The notes beneath the pieces were generated by a model, which was given only the letters and a program-made list of their open reading frames with translations, did no database searches and had not been told where the DNA came from. The translations under genes were made by a program, and so were the position numbers. From NCBI GenBank assembly GCA_022478985.1, contig JAKSZP010000133.1:1-64000 (forward strand): a stretch of 64,000 nt of DNA, given 5' to 3'. This document shows positions 11,712-22,899 of this stretch, in pieces. This stretch comes from Massospora cicadina (taxonomy: Eukaryota > Entomophthoromycota > Entomophthoromycetes > Entomophthorales > Entomophthoraceae). Each line of letters opens with the position of its first letter. Within the stretch, counting starts at the first letter, position 1.

Positions 11712-12860
11712 TGTTGGGAGTCTTTCCCATATTCCCAGCCTGCTAGATTACCAGGAATTGCTAGGGGATAATTCCCTAAGGCGACTTTAATTGGAAATTG
11801 GTTGGCCTGAATTTCGGAGTAACTATGGTTAGGGGATTTTGGGATATTCGCCTGGTTTTATCCATCAGGAATCAATCCTGAATACTTAAGATCTATTTTG
11901 CAGAGTTACCAAAAAATTGGGGGCATCTGATAGTGATTAACTATCGGGTGTATTGATTAGGATCAGTCAGGTTTCATCACTGACTGATTGGGAATGATTA
12001 GCATGTTAAAAACCTAGTGATGCCGCCTGCAACTAGAAAATCAATCAGTTGGTGCGTGACTTGCCTTAATGGGTAATAATTTACCATCTCCTAAGCAGGT
12101 CACTAGCCAAATAAGGTTAGTTTTTTTAGATCAAGAGGAAAACGTTTGGGACACATTTACTAACTCTTTCCGTTTAGGTCTTGAGGATGTCCAATGACAA
12201 ATCCTAGCCAGGATGGGGAAGACTATTGCTGCCAAGACAAGGATGGGTGATTCAACAGCAACTGCTGCCATTTCATTGAATAGGTGTCAACTGAGGGTTA
12301 GACGACTGAATTCCCACTATAAATTCTTTAGAATTCACTCATAATAAAAACAGTATTTACAAGAGCAGCATTTAATAAAGAGGTTCTATAGTTCTCATCT
12401 GGTATATAGTTTAAGAGTAAACTATCATCAGCTTTCCATTGTTCTATTCTTCTCAAGGGTATTATTGCTGTGTGAAATAATTGGGAGACTCTTAGGGAAA
12501 AGAGTAAAGATTTGAGCGTGGATTTAGAGAAGAAGGAGACAAAATCAGGAATTGATGCCAACTTTGTGTTGTACCAAAGAGACTGTCACCAGGGAATCTC
12601 AGAAAAGATTTGGTTGGACAGAACGAGAGAATGATTCTCTAGATCATGACATCTCAAGTATTTCAAGTGAGAATACTGGCCGAGCGTTGGGCCAAAACAT
12701 AAGAATTACAATACTACAGATAATAGTCGGCATACTATTATCAACTGATGGTATAATATACTAAATAAGTGCGGACAAATTGCACAAGAAACCAAACCTG
12801 TGCAGTAATAATGTACTGGGGTTGTTTGCTGATAATAACCCAAAACAGTAAATTTTTAAA
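11712..12860 (+). repeat. Element B 3' LTR, preceded by polypurine tract
   Basis: It starts TGTTGGGAG directly after AGGTAAGAGGGGATG (11698-11711), the presumed plus-strand priming tract. It ends TTTTTAAA before GATGA. Compared with the 5' copy there are scattered substitutions and small indels. Confidence 0.9.
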
Positions 12861-12865
12861 GATGA

Positions 12866-13640
12866 CATGATGACTAAATTATGGATGGTCAAATAAATCT
12901 CTTCATTCTCATCCCCAGTGGTTCTCACCCAGAAACCATATCACAAACTGCAACAATGTTTAGATTATGGCCACCTCAATAACTTCACTATCCCAAATCT
13001 ATATTCTCTCCCATTGAAGCTGCCATTTCTTAAGCCATTTTCAAGTATAATGTTTTTTCTAAACTTGATCTTATTAAAGCTTTCCATCAAGTGTGGGTCT
13101 AGTCTGGACAGAAATGACTTACTGCTATCTGGACATGGTATGGATTTTATCAGTTCTTAGCTATGCCTTAGGCTTGAAATTTGGACCAACCGTGTTCCAG
13201 AACTGCATTGACGATGCTTTTTGGAATATCAGGTTCCCCTGCGCAATAGCATAGTTAATGATAGCTTAATTCATTCACCTAACGCTGAACAGCATGACAA
13301 AGAATTGTGGCCGTGGTGGCAGCCCACATACGCTCAATTGTTGCAAAAACTATCCAGATGTGAATTTTACAAGGACAAAGTTTAATTCTGGGAAATCTAG
13401 TATTGAATGAAAAGCATACCAATGCAATTTGAAGACTGGATTTAATTCATTCTTGCCTACTACTGAACGCATAACCAACTGCGTAGCTATTAGGTTCTGG
13501 TATCTTCATTTAGAAATTTTACTAGTTATTATATAGTTCTAATCTCCCCTACATCACCTCACTAAAAAAGAATACTATTTTTTGTTTGGACCCCAGAATG
13601 CAACAGGATTATGATACAAAAAAACCTTCCCATATACTCT
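12866..13640 (+). pseudogene. Element A reverse transcriptase
   Basis: Resumes element A right of B. The first readable block, LQQCLDYGHLNNFTIPNLY near 12947, matches the LRxCVDYRxLNxxTxxNRYPLP opening of gypsy reverse transcriptase. Next come a degraded SKLDLIKAFHQV block near 13059, GLKFGPTVFQNCIDD near 13170, and the polymerase box as VND around 13254-13262 with a one-base loss in the preceding Tyr codon and Asn for the first Asp. EFYKDKV and FLGN follow near 13362. It is clearly inactive. Confidence 0.78.
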
Positions 13641-13669
13641 TGTTTTGTGTCATGTTGATGAGAATAATA

Positions 13670-14100
13670 CTTTTTATTTTCACATGTGACGCCTCAGGTA
13701 CCACAGTGGGCGCCGGCTTGTTATGAGAACATGATGGATAGAGCATCCCATGGCTTACTTCTCAAGTAAGTCTAGAGTAACTGAACGTTCTTGGGCCATA
13801 TATCTGATAATGTTTTGGCTGCCAATAATGGGTCTCTGATGCATTGGAGGTATCTCTTACAAGGCGCCAATCACATAGTAGTGGTGAGCGCTGACCACAA
13901 ATCACTCATTTTTCATCGCAGAGCAAAAGCTGGCTCAAGACAAACAGAACTAATCAATTACACTTAAGTTTTAATTTTAAATTATGAGTTTGTCAATTGT
14001 TCCAGACTTATATTTCTAGAAATTCTTAGTCACAATCCTTTAATAGGACATGTTTCCATTAAGGACTCTGAGTTAGTCAGCATAATACACACTGACCAAA
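13670..14100 (+). pseudogene. Element A RNase H
   Basis: Near 13685 a CDASGTTVGAGLL block matches the first catalytic-Asp strand of gypsy RNase H. Near 13884 VSADHKSLIFHR matches the (T/A)DHKxL strand. The reading alternates frames and holds several stops. Confidence 0.68.
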
Positions 14101-14439
14101 TCCTGAAAAATTTTCCCCCAACGCTTGCATGGTAGCTTCTTCCACTCCAAGATCCAACCCCAAACTCAAACAAAAACCCAAGTTTGCTAGACCACCCTAA
14201 TAGAACCAACCCCGCTTCTGAGTTGTAATTGAAATATAATCAAACTCTTTATCTCAAAGTTTTTTCACTAAATAGAAACTCTCTTAGATGACGTGTTGGC
14301 TTTTTATGAAGCTAATGCTGATGTTCTTGACCTCATGCTAAGATTGTTACTATTTTTTCTATCTGGGTTCTATTCCCAAAAGAATTGAGTAATATATTTT
14401 TCATATAAAAGTATGGTTTCCTTCATCCTTACGTTCTTG

Positions 14440-15770
14440 CGTTATAAGGGAACATCATGCTCTCTTACTATGGGCACCCTGGCGTGAAGAAGTGTATAAT
14501 ATAATACAGCGTGGGTATAATTGGAATGGCCTTACAAAAGATGTCACTGTGTGGGTAGAAGTCTGTTCAAAATATGTCCGCTCCAAGGCTGAGTAAACAA
14601 AGGGAAAGGTTCCCTTCTCCCCCTCCAACAAGCAGGAGAAGCATGGACCTGATTTAAAGTATATTTAAATGTGGGTTTTCCCGTGTCCCAGGTTATAATG
14701 CAATCATGGTGGTGGTGGGCCTTTCTAAAAAATATGCCATCTTCTCCTTCTTGACAAACATTACATATGAAGAGATGTCTTAGTAGTTTGTGTCCCAGAC
14801 TTTTTCTTTGTTTGATTTACCCTAGATAGTAATCTGTGATAGAGGTCCTAGGTTTACCTTAAGGCTCTGGGAAGCTTTGGGCAATATGATGAAGATCAAG
14901 CCCTGTAGTTCGCTGGCATAACATCCTCAATCAGATAGTCAGAATAAACGAACTAAATAGTCCTTGGACAGTCTCTTCAATGCTATGCTATTGCTTCCAA
15001 GGACACAAGGGAGCAGAACTCCCTTTGGCCAAGTTTATATTAAGTCTCTACATGCGTTTACAGGGGTATCATCAATGTATGCTAACTGGATTGAAACCTC
15101 ATTCACCTTGGCTCCAAGACTAGCGATAATATCCCAAATTCAGATATCTTCGTTATTAGCATCCAGAAGGTCATTTCCAGGTCCAACAACAGTTGGCCAA
15201 ATAAACTAATGATGCCAAACAGTTTTCAAACAAAAGCGCCGCGATTTTTCAGACTATCATGTAGGGACTTAGTCATGGTTGACACTAAGAATTTGCACCT
15301 CAAAGTGCCTTTTGTAGGTTGGCTTAATATCGAGAAGGCACATTCCTATCTCTAAGGTGTTAAATGATAATCTTTCCATGGCAAACTTCCCCTGCTCTGA
15401 AGAATTTCACCTCCTTTTATGCATCATCCCTAACCCTCTTTGAAAGAAAGAAACCTGTGAAAGTTGAGCCTATCATGGTAAAAAAGCTCAAATGCTTTGA
15501 TTTAATAGAATCTTCTAACTAGGTAAAAACGCTCAGGAAATATTACTTAGTGTCCTAGAATGGGTATCATGCTTATGAGAACAGCTGGGTGCCCTTAAAA
15601 GATTATGTCAACTACCAGGAGTTGATAGCTAAATCTAACATTGAAAGTTTTAAAGCTCACGCTTTTCCCTTATCAAGCTACCTGTTATTGAAGCCCTCAA
15701 GTTACCAGTTCCCTTGAAAAACTACGCTTTGGTTTAGGCCCAGAGGGGACGTAGATACCGTTCAGTATGA
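14440..15770 (+). pseudogene. Element A integrase with C-terminal chromodomain
   Basis: The zinc-binding segment runs near 14500-14580, including IIQRGYNWNGLTKDV and SKYVRSKAE. The core shows YNAIMVVV near 14695 and CDRGPRFTLRLWEAL near 14836 with the second catalytic Asp. At 15541-15640 a chromodomain reads YYLVS*NGYHAYENSWVPLK; the stop (TAG) stands where family members have Trp (TGG). The chromodomain defines the chromovirus branch, whose members use it to choose chromatin targets. The frame ends near 15770 just before the LTR, with a weak purine tract, CCAGAGGGGACGTAG, at 15740-15754. Confidence 0.8.
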
Positions 15771-15778
15771 AATAGTAA

Positions 15779-16772
15779 TGTAAGATCCCAGGACCCAGAT
15801 ATTAAGCTCAATATAACCCTGCATCTCTTTATAGAGATAAAAGGGTTATTCTTAAGGCTCTCCATTTTGCTCATTCTTTTATCTAGAGAATTTTGTGGAT
15901 GAGAGATTAGAAGAAGCTGTCCACCTTGTTTCCACCTTCACCCCTCAGTGCAACTTCATAAGCTACTCATACTATCATATAATAATCAGCAGAACAAAAA
16001 TTGCAGAAAATTAACTATCTATTATATTCGTTTTAAAACATCTCTTAAGATGGTTTTTGCAGGGGCTGAAATACTTACCAAACAAAGGGACACACATGGG
16101 TGATCCTTAACTGAAAAAAATCTTCATACCTGGGATATTTCAGGAGCAAATTTTTACACAACAAATCCCGCCTAGTTTTAACATAAAGTGTAACCTTCAA
16201 GCAACAGGTGTCATTGCAGGCGTGTTCAGGTAAAAAATTGCCAGCCATTTAATTTCAACTAATGCCATTATTAAGATAGGTAGATTTGATCTCCAAGAAA
16301 ACTTGTTAAGAATAATGATTTTCAACAAGGTTACCGTATCTGAACCAAGCCTCACCTTCCACTAGTCTACCCTCAAAAGCCAAGAATCCTTACTATGGTA
16401 AGTTTTGGTTAATATTCATTTAATATTTTATTAAGAAAAACTACTTTGAAAAGTACTAATTTTCTAGTTAGAATATTGAATTAATGATAAAAATGTCGAA
16501 GCTCCTTTTTTACAAAGTAGAAGCTACCTGAGAGTCTCACTTGTTGCCCTTATATAAGAAGAACTCTTTTTTAGTACTAGATGGTTATAAGGAGAACTCT
16601 TAGGTGCAAATAATCACCAACTGCTAAAACCAGCAATAAAATAACAATATACATACACATCCAATTCAATTAATATGATAAGAAGAGGCTCAATACTTTT
16701 TACCTGTTGTTGTAGCTGCTAAAGCACACACATTTACAGGCCATATTTCTCAAGGCACGCTCTTATCTAACA
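15779..16772 (+). repeat. Element A 3' LTR
   Basis: It starts TGTAAGATCCCAGGACC and ends CTTATCTAACA, aligning along its length with 978-1935. It is about 36 bases longer through small indels. The sequence after its end (CAGAGATGGG) belongs to the region downstream of gene C. Confidence 0.72.
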
Positions 16773-16984
16773 CAGAGATGGGATATCTGAATATAACTTA
16801 TATTTAAATTTATTCAAGGTACATCAACCAGGGGACGGAAATTACTTAAGCTCAAAGAGCTATAAAACTGAACAATTAGACCTACCCAAACAGAACGATT
16901 TTATCGCAAAAAATAAGCAGGCAAAACATAAACGAATGGGAACACAAGCAACCAGGTGGGACAGCGACGAGTTACTCAACCCTC

Positions 16985-17665
16985 AATGGTGGAATGGGAA
17001 GGGGGATTGGGGGGCTTATACTTGGCATTGGGGTCCTCCTCATAGGAAATAGTGTGGGTTAAGGCGGAGAGCAAATGTAGGAGTGATCAGCGACATGGGG
17101 ACTGAGTTAAATGATGATCAACTAGTCATCAAGATTACCTGAAGCAAATATTGCACCTAGGTACTGGTGGAAGCATTTTCTGCATGAATCCAGATGGAAA
17201 GAGGCTGGGATAATAAAGTGATGGAGGCTCAGGTAACTTTTGGCTTGGCCTGCAAAGTGATAACAACTTTCTGGATGACGGCATTTGCTTGTTTGTGGAT
17301 GTTTGAGATGTCACGTTTGGCCTGTGGGACTATGGTCAGAGCAATAATGGGAGGAGGAAGAACCTTAGCAAGTATTGCTACTGACATATCAGCCATCTTA
17401 TGGAGGGTACTTTTATCTGGGTAATTAGAAGCAGCAATAGCAATCTATTGTTCTGAGTGGAACACAAGGGCATTTGGTCAGGAGGCATAAAAACGCGAAG
17501 GGATCTGAATGGGGTGCTGTACATGTATAAATTCATCAATTTGGGTTTTCAATTCTTCAATTGCATTGCACATTTTATCAGTTTCATCTAATGCAGACCA
17601 TAGGTTCAAATCATAATTGAAATTGGGGTTAATGGGCTGATAAGTTGTGGCTGATTATTGAAAAA
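16985..17665 (-). pseudogene. Gene C, 3' part (C-terminal region)
   Basis: Continuation of gene C across the insertion of D. Minus-strand reading from 17665 gives about 170 codons with few stops: NNQPQLISPLTPIS, NLWSALDETDKMCNAIEEL, HKMADMSVAILAKVLPPP and AKRDISNIHKQANAVIQKVV. It looks alpha-helical and amphipathic. Stops fall at TGA or TAG where Trp or Gln is plausible. After a frame change it ends near 16985 with a short proline-rich tail and TGA; an AATAAA lies about 180 bases further. I do not recognise this C-terminal region in any family. The plus-strand frames here are antisense shadows. Confidence 0.5.
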
Positions 17666-18006
17666 TCTAGAAGTTTTGAATTACACTTCCATTGGAGCAG
17701 GTTTTCTCTTGAAGTTACACAGAGAGGATTCTCTTAAAGGCGATAAATTTAAACAAAAAAAAACAGGTTATAATTTGACCTAAATTTTATTATCAAAAAG
17801 AGGGGATATTTATAAGCTTTGTAATAGCTCATAATCTATCAGAGCAAATTAATCTCTGCACGATTGAATCTTCAAACAACAGATTGGGATGAGATTGATA
17901 ATTAACTTTGATAGATTGAGATATATTGCTCTCTCCTTCTGATGATGCCAGGGGAATTAATGGAGTGGGATTTTTTGAGATATGTGAATTTGGTGAAATC
18001 CCAACA
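17666..18006 (-). repeat. Element D 3' LTR and polypurine tract
   Basis: On the minus strand the LTR starts TGTTGGGATTTCACC, directly after the purine tract CATGAGGGGGAAG (18007-18019). The outer end reads ...CTTCTAGA. It matches 25134-25474 with scattered substitutions; long identical blocks include GATTGAGATATATTGCTCTC. Confidence 0.9.
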
Positions 18007-18019
18007 CTTCCCCCTCATG

Positions 18020-18978
18020 GTTTGATTACGGTGAAGGGTGACTTCTCAAAAACCTAGGATGCATACAATTTACCACTATATACCAGTATCGACATGAACA
18101 GTTAAATACTTTAATCCTTTTCAAAATATAACTTTATAGGGACCAGACCAATTAGTTCCTAATTTTCAAATCGCCCACCAGGCTGAAAATGATACTACAT
18201 AGCATAATCCCCAATCTAGTATTCAGGTGAGGAAGGTTTGTGTTCATTGCTTCATTAAGTCTCTTGCCAAATGGTTGTTTCAATTGAATTTTATTGCTTA
18301 AGCTTGAAGATGAATACACTCATCAGTCAGATTCCTCATAATTAAATTATGATTCTCTGGAATGCTTTCCTTGAGGATTGTCTGAATACTAGAAGGGACT
18401 GAAGGATCCTGTCCATATATGCACTTAAAAGGTGATATCTTGATAATATGATAATAGCTTATCCAATAAGCAAACAAGGCACTAGGCAAAAGAATCCCAC
18501 TGAGTTGTGTCAGTGGATGCCATCTTCCTTAGAATTGCGACTAGGGTTCCATTAACTCATTCAATGGCCCCATTTGTAGATGGATTATATGGAACAACAA
18601 TCGCTGAGCAGTGTTAAATTGTTTTTGGATAACTCCTGTATAAGTTGCATGGTGAAGTTATTCCCATTATCTGACATAAGGACCTTAAAACTCATGTTGA
18701 AAAATGATATGCTGGTATAGGAATAGCGCTGTAGTCTTAGCCAAGGGGGTAACGATGGAAGTAGCATCAACCCATTTATTTAAATGGTTGACAGCCATAA
18801 TGATATACTGATGTCCATGCAATACATGAGGAAAAGGACCTAGAACGTCAATGCTAACCACCTCAAATGCTTTAGTTGGAGACATAACTTGATGTTGAAA
18901 AGTAGGATTAGTAGTTCCAAGGCGTTTACAAATAAGACATGAGTCAAGAGTCTCTCAGATGAATTCCGTCATGTTGTT
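18020..18978 (-). pseudogene. Element D integrase core and C-terminus
   Basis: Catalytic residues survive: Asp 1 in VVSIDVLGPFPH (about 18858-18823), Asp 2 in MSDNGNNFTMQL (near 18690), and Glu in TNGAIE (near 18570). Further down, LFAYWISYYHII and PFKCIYGQDPSVPS (about 18477-18390) match the segment with YNxSxHxxxGxSPFxxxYG in gypsy integrases. The C-terminal part runs to the polypurine tract with stops. Short frameshifts break the frame near 18600 and 18300. Confidence 0.87.
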
Positions 18979-19640
18979 CTAATAGTATTGGGTCTTCAAC
19001 CATTCTTGAGTCTTCTTTAAGCCGCTATGACCGACTTTTTCATGACCTTCCATTACAGCGTGAAATCTAGAGTTGGGATGCAAAAAGAGAAACCACCTGG
19101 ATTTGACTTTATTATACAAAGCTCCATCCCGAATCATAGTATCTTTGATAATTGAGTTTATAAAGGTGCAATCCTTTTCAATTTCTTGATCCCACAACTC
19201 AGGTCGTCCAATAAGATTATATAAGCGTTCTTCCTTCTCTAGTTTCAAGGTCAGATTAGGCAATTGGGAAAGCCCATCAGCATTTTGATGTTGAGCACCT
19301 GAGCGATGAACAATGGAGAAATTGTAATTTTGCAACCTCAAGGCCCAACAGGACAACCTTCCGTCAGAATCTTTCATGTTTTGCAACCATTGTAAAGAAG
19401 AATGGTCGGTAATAACAGTTAAATGGTTACCATATAAGAAGGGACAGAAGTGCTTGATTACTATAATTACAGTCAAACACTCCCCCTCAGTGACATTTTA
19501 ATTCCGTTCAGCCTATAACAACGTTTTGCTATAGAAAGCGACGGGATGATCATTCATCTCTTCATCACACTGGGATAAGATACCACCAATAGCGACATTG
19601 CTTGCATCAGTATGTAAAGAGAAAATATTGTCAAATTTTT
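18979..19640 (-). pseudogene. Element D RNase H and integrase zinc-binding domain
   Basis: A 165-codon open run (19476-18979) carries TVITDHSSLQWLQ, GRLSCWALRLQNYNFSIVH and HQNADGLSQLP, the second half of RNase H. It continues without a break into a connector and the integrase N-terminal HEKVGHSGLKKTQEWL (H-x-H part of the HHCC site). The cysteines lie just beyond, near 18936 (CLIC..). The first half of RNase H lies at about 19640-19480, with DASNVAIGGILSQCDEEM readable. It is one of the longest intact stretches in the window. Confidence 0.87.
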
Positions 19641-19659
19641 GATGAATTAGATTAGGGGC

Positions 19660-20470
19660 TTTGATCAAGGCAGTATGAAGAGAATTGAATGACTATTCTT
19701 GAGCTGGTCCCCACCAAAGGGTACTCCTTTCTGCAACAGGTAGAATAGAGGTTCAGACATATCAGCAAAGTTGGGTATAAATTTCCGGTAATATCCAACC
19801 ATGCCAAGAAGGACTTGAATATCCTGCAGAGAGGTAGGAGGAGGCATTCATTGGATGGCTTAAATTTTATCTGAGAGGGGTTGAATCACTTTAGCTGAGA
19901 CCTGATGTCCTAGAAAATCCATTTCGTTTTGAAAAAATAAACATTTGGAGGATTTGAGTTTTAAGGAAGAACTTAGAATTCGTCTGAAAACTTCTTTTAG
20001 ATGTTCCAAATGCTCGGTAAAAGTTTTGGAAAACATGATAATATAATCAAGATATACCAGATCACAAGTAAGCTTTAGATCACGTAGCATAATGTCCATG
20101 GCCCTTTGGAAGGTTGCTGGGGCATTGCTTAATACTTGAGGCATACAAGTTGGTTCAAACAACCCTACACTTGATATCAGTGCACACTTGGCACGGTTTT
20201 CTGGTGATAACTCGATTTGCCAGTATCCACTGGCTAAGTCCATGGCCGAAAAATAGGTGGATCCATCCAACAACCTAAGGGAATCATCAATCCTATTTAA
20301 GGGATAACAATCTCGTCGAGTAATAGCAAACAGTCTTCAATAATCCATAACAACTCGGTGGGAACCATCTTTCTTCTTAACCAATAACAATGGAGGTGTC
20401 CAAGGACTATTGGAGGGTTTTAACAATCCAGCCTCCAACAATTGATGTAGCTCCTTAGTAACCTGGGCTT
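19660..20470 (-). pseudogene. Element D reverse transcriptase
   Basis: A 137-codon open run (20273-19860) holds [37 protein letters not shown] and the polymerase box YLDY at 20054-20043, where the last Asp of YLDD is Tyr. It continues into CLFFQNEMDFLGHQVS. Upstream (20470-20290) the opening block VKKKDGSHRVVMDY is readable; downstream, 19847-19740 has VLLGMVGYYRKFIPNFADMS, the thumb/connection motif. The YLDY change should abolish polymerisation. Confidence 0.9.
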
Positions 20471-20473
20471 CTT

Positions 20474-21190
20474 CTACTTTAGACTAACGATAGGGCTTTG
20501 CATGAATAGAGGGTGATCACAAGTTTTAACAGAGTGCTTTACTCCTTTCATCTTCCCAAAATCGTAAGTATGCTTAGCAAAAATGTTGGAATATTCGTCT
20601 AATAATTGAAGCACTTGTTTCTCCTGTTCCTTAGTGAGGTGTTTTCCAATAGCTGGACCCATAGTAAAAATTTCCTGATCACTTTCCAACCAAAAATATT
20701 GTAGACTTCTAAAGGGTTTAACATCATAAATTCAAGATAAGGGCAGTAATTTGACATAAGCAATTGGATGCTCTCGATCTACCAATTTTGGCTCATTGGT
20801 AAGGTTTGCCAGTAAGACGGATAATGATCCTTGTAAGCAAAATCTAATACTCCAGGACAAGGCAAGAGTCCTTTATTAGAAGGGTTAAAAAACTTGAATT
20901 TGTAACAAATTCCCTTTTGGGAATCAAAAAACGCAAAGAAGAGTTAACAATTACCTGTGATTTTGGCGGAATACCTAAGTTTTTGGGGGAGAGAAAATAG
21001 GCATCCCCTCTTCAATATCAGCCAATGTAGGAGTAATTTTACGTGAGAATCTTTAAATTGATATTGAAGTTGTTATACCTTTGGTTCCTTCTAGCAGACA
21101 TAACCAACATAGGGTAGAAGCATGATCATATAAAAGTAAGGGAACTCTATACCCCAAGAGAGACAACGAGTAGTTGTGGTAATTAATAAT
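20474..21190 (-). pseudogene. Element D protease-reverse transcriptase linker
   Basis: An open 71-codon run (20689-20474) ends in EYSNIFAKHTYDFGKMKGV, the (E)Y(x)xIFAxxxxDLG block that precedes reverse transcriptase in this group. It corresponds to the EVFAQDDHNLG segment of B and IFANDDHDLGCAQ of J. The portion 20700-21190 is broken and low in information. Confidence 0.68.
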
Positions 21191-21202
21191 TTCATAAAAT
21201 TC

Positions 21203-21544
21203 TCATAAATATTGAGTCCCTAAAAGTAGGTCATAACTCAAGTTATCAAGTACAATGGTAGGGACTTTAAAAGTCAATTTTTCAATTTTCAGGGGAAGGG
21301 ACGAAAAAGCTCCAATTGACCAAGTACTCTGAAGTCCAGCCGTGCCATATTCTTTAAAGTGAAAAATATAAGGAGTTAATTTGATCCTCTTGGAGAATTT
21401 TGATGAAACAACATTCACAGGAGACCCTTTATCTATGATAGCCTTAGCATTGACATGATTCACTCGGAAGAATATGGGTAATTGTGCTTCCAAATTGAGA
21501 GGATAAAGCCAACAAGGAGGGCAAGAAGTAAGAAGAATGTTCAT
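21203..21544 (-). pseudogene. Element D aspartic protease
   Basis: A 113-codon open frame. NAKAIIDKGSPVNVVSSKF places the catalytic Asp at 21433-21431, but the usual Thr/Ser of D-T/S-G is Lys. The frame goes on through EYGTAGLQST and VPTIVLDNLSYDLLLGTQYL, which corresponds to the second conserved Gly strand. The reading frame is clean and only the active-site neighbour is altered. Confidence 0.83.
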
Positions 21545-21599
21545 CTTTATTATACTCGATTGGGCTTAGATGTTCTTGCTGGGCACTCATATCATTATC

Positions 21600-22743
21600 A
21601 AGGTGGAAAATCTTATTAAGCTTATCTCTTTTCTTCTTCTCATCTGCCTCCTTCTTGTAACAACGGGCCTCAGTATGAAAATATCGATGACAGTAGCTAC
21701 ACTGGTTCGCCCTATTATTCTCAGGCATAGCATAGACTTTGGGGCGACTGGTCTAGGAGACTCATAACCTCAGGGTTTTTTCAGAGAATTGAGGAGGAAG
21801 TTTAAATAAGGCCTACTTAATGTCCAAAATACTTTGTTAATTCTTTTTTACACTTATTAAATAAACTTTCATTTGTGTTCTAGAAGAAAAAAGCTGACAT
21901 AACTGCTGTAACGCAACATCCAATTTTAACTGACCACAAGCCACTAGAGTCTGAGCCTCCTGATAGAACTGATGAGCAAAGTCTTTAATGGATTCATTTC
22001 AACGGGGCTATATACCCATAAAAGCCTGTTTTTGGTAGGATAAAGTTTGCTCACTCCCAAATTCTTTGATTAGCGCTTCCTTCACCCGAGACCAAGTAGA
22101 ACAAGTCATCAAGTGAGGTACCATGATATCCTGAGCCAAATGAGTATAGCAATTTGGCAGATAATTCATTTTTTGGTGATCCTTAGCCTCACTTAGTGCA
22201 TTTTCATAAAAATAGAGGAAGGAGATAATGCTGCCTTCCCCCGGGAGTACTTGTCTTTGAATACCAGTTTGAAACTCATGGGGGCATTAGAGGTCAAAAC
22301 ATGTACTCCAGGAGATTTGGATTGAGTGGAAACATACAATTTGGAGTCCAACGCTTAAGAAGAAAATTGAGGATAAGGACCAGAAGCTTTAGCAAGAAAT
22401 TCACTAATATGACAGTTCAACTTACAAAGCCCTGCTTTCTCATCTAGTAAGAGAGATAGCTCAAAGATCTGTTCCTATTGGCATTATACTTAAGTTCCAG
22501 CATCTCAATCTTCGCTTGGAGCATTTCTCCTTTAGATTCACAAGCATGGAGCAGGATATCAGTGTCCTTTGCCCATTTTCCCAAATTGACCAACTCATCG
22601 GATAAAGACTGTAGTGACAAGAGGGGATCAATTGGTACCCCATTGGGGGTTAAATTACATTCTTTGGCATACTTTAAGTCCCAGGGAACGTCCTCTGGAC
22701 ATTGATCGGGCCATTTTCCTGTTCTCAAGCAAGAAGGCACCAA
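21600..22743 (-). pseudogene. Element D gag with zinc knuckle
   Basis: The knuckle CSYCHRYFHTEARC at 21701-21660 fits CX2CX4HX4C and is followed by a lysine-rich tail. The capsid-like part at about 22260-21900 reads FYENALSEAKDHQKMNYL, then EALIKEFGSEQTLSYQKQAFM and FAHQFYQEAQTLVACG, matching gag of B, I and J. The first part (22743-22444) is a 99-codon run with coiled-coil-like heptads (LSDELVNLGKWAKDTDILL and on). Two to four stops interrupt the whole. Confidence 0.8.
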
Positions 22744-22899
22744 AGAGGATGGCTATACCCTCTTTACTCAGGGCAATCTCGCTCACATGGTAGATGTGCG
22801 CAGGGTAACAGCTTTTCTGCTTCGTATTCTGCCTCCAATACCCACACTCACCTTGGCAGAACTATTATGGGGAATCAGCGAAATCTGCACCAAAATTTG

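Larger units (their letters stand above)
3290..12860 (+). mobile_element. Element B: Ty3/gypsy LTR element with 3' accessory region
   Basis: A plus-strand element nested in A between its protease and reverse transcriptase. The LTRs are 3290-4447 and 11712-12860, and both flanks carry a perfect 5-bp duplication, GATGA (3285-3289 and 12861-12865). Internal order is gag, CCHC knuckle, a linker, protease, reverse transcriptase, RNase H and integrase. About 1.9 kb of extra sequence separates the integrase from the 3' LTR. Pol is widely interrupted by stops, but the reverse transcriptase YLDD box is intact. Its pol and its roughly 1.16-kb LTR class resemble those of element H, for example in the integrase segment around ...MLAMTLRKLV. 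Confidence 0.92.
978..16772 (+). mobile_element. Element A: Ty3/gypsy chromovirus, split by B
   Basis: A plus-strand LTR retrotransposon bounded by direct repeats at 978-1935 and 15779-16772. Its protease lies left of the nested element B, and its reverse transcriptase, RNase H, integrase and a C-terminal chromodomain lie right of it. Removing 3290-12860 and one copy of GATGA rejoins the protease region to the start of the reverse transcriptase, which supports the nested reading. The two LTRs are strongly diverged and hold many indels, so this is among the oldest insertions here. The five bases flanking the element (GCTGG, CAGAG) do not match; either the outer ends have decayed or my boundaries are a few bases off. 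All domains are broken by stops and frameshifts. Confidence 0.8.

Noticed and set aside
12918..15209. Reading the chromovirus pol as part of element B
   Set aside because: It lies outside the GATGA-flanked LTRs of B and continues the protease left of B; domain type and LTRs belong to A.
973..16777. Target duplication for element A
   Set aside because: The flanking pentamers GCTGG and CAGAG do not match, so I do not claim one.
17194..17424. 76-codon plus-strand open frame
   Set aside because: It is antisense to the better-supported C-terminal part of gene C.
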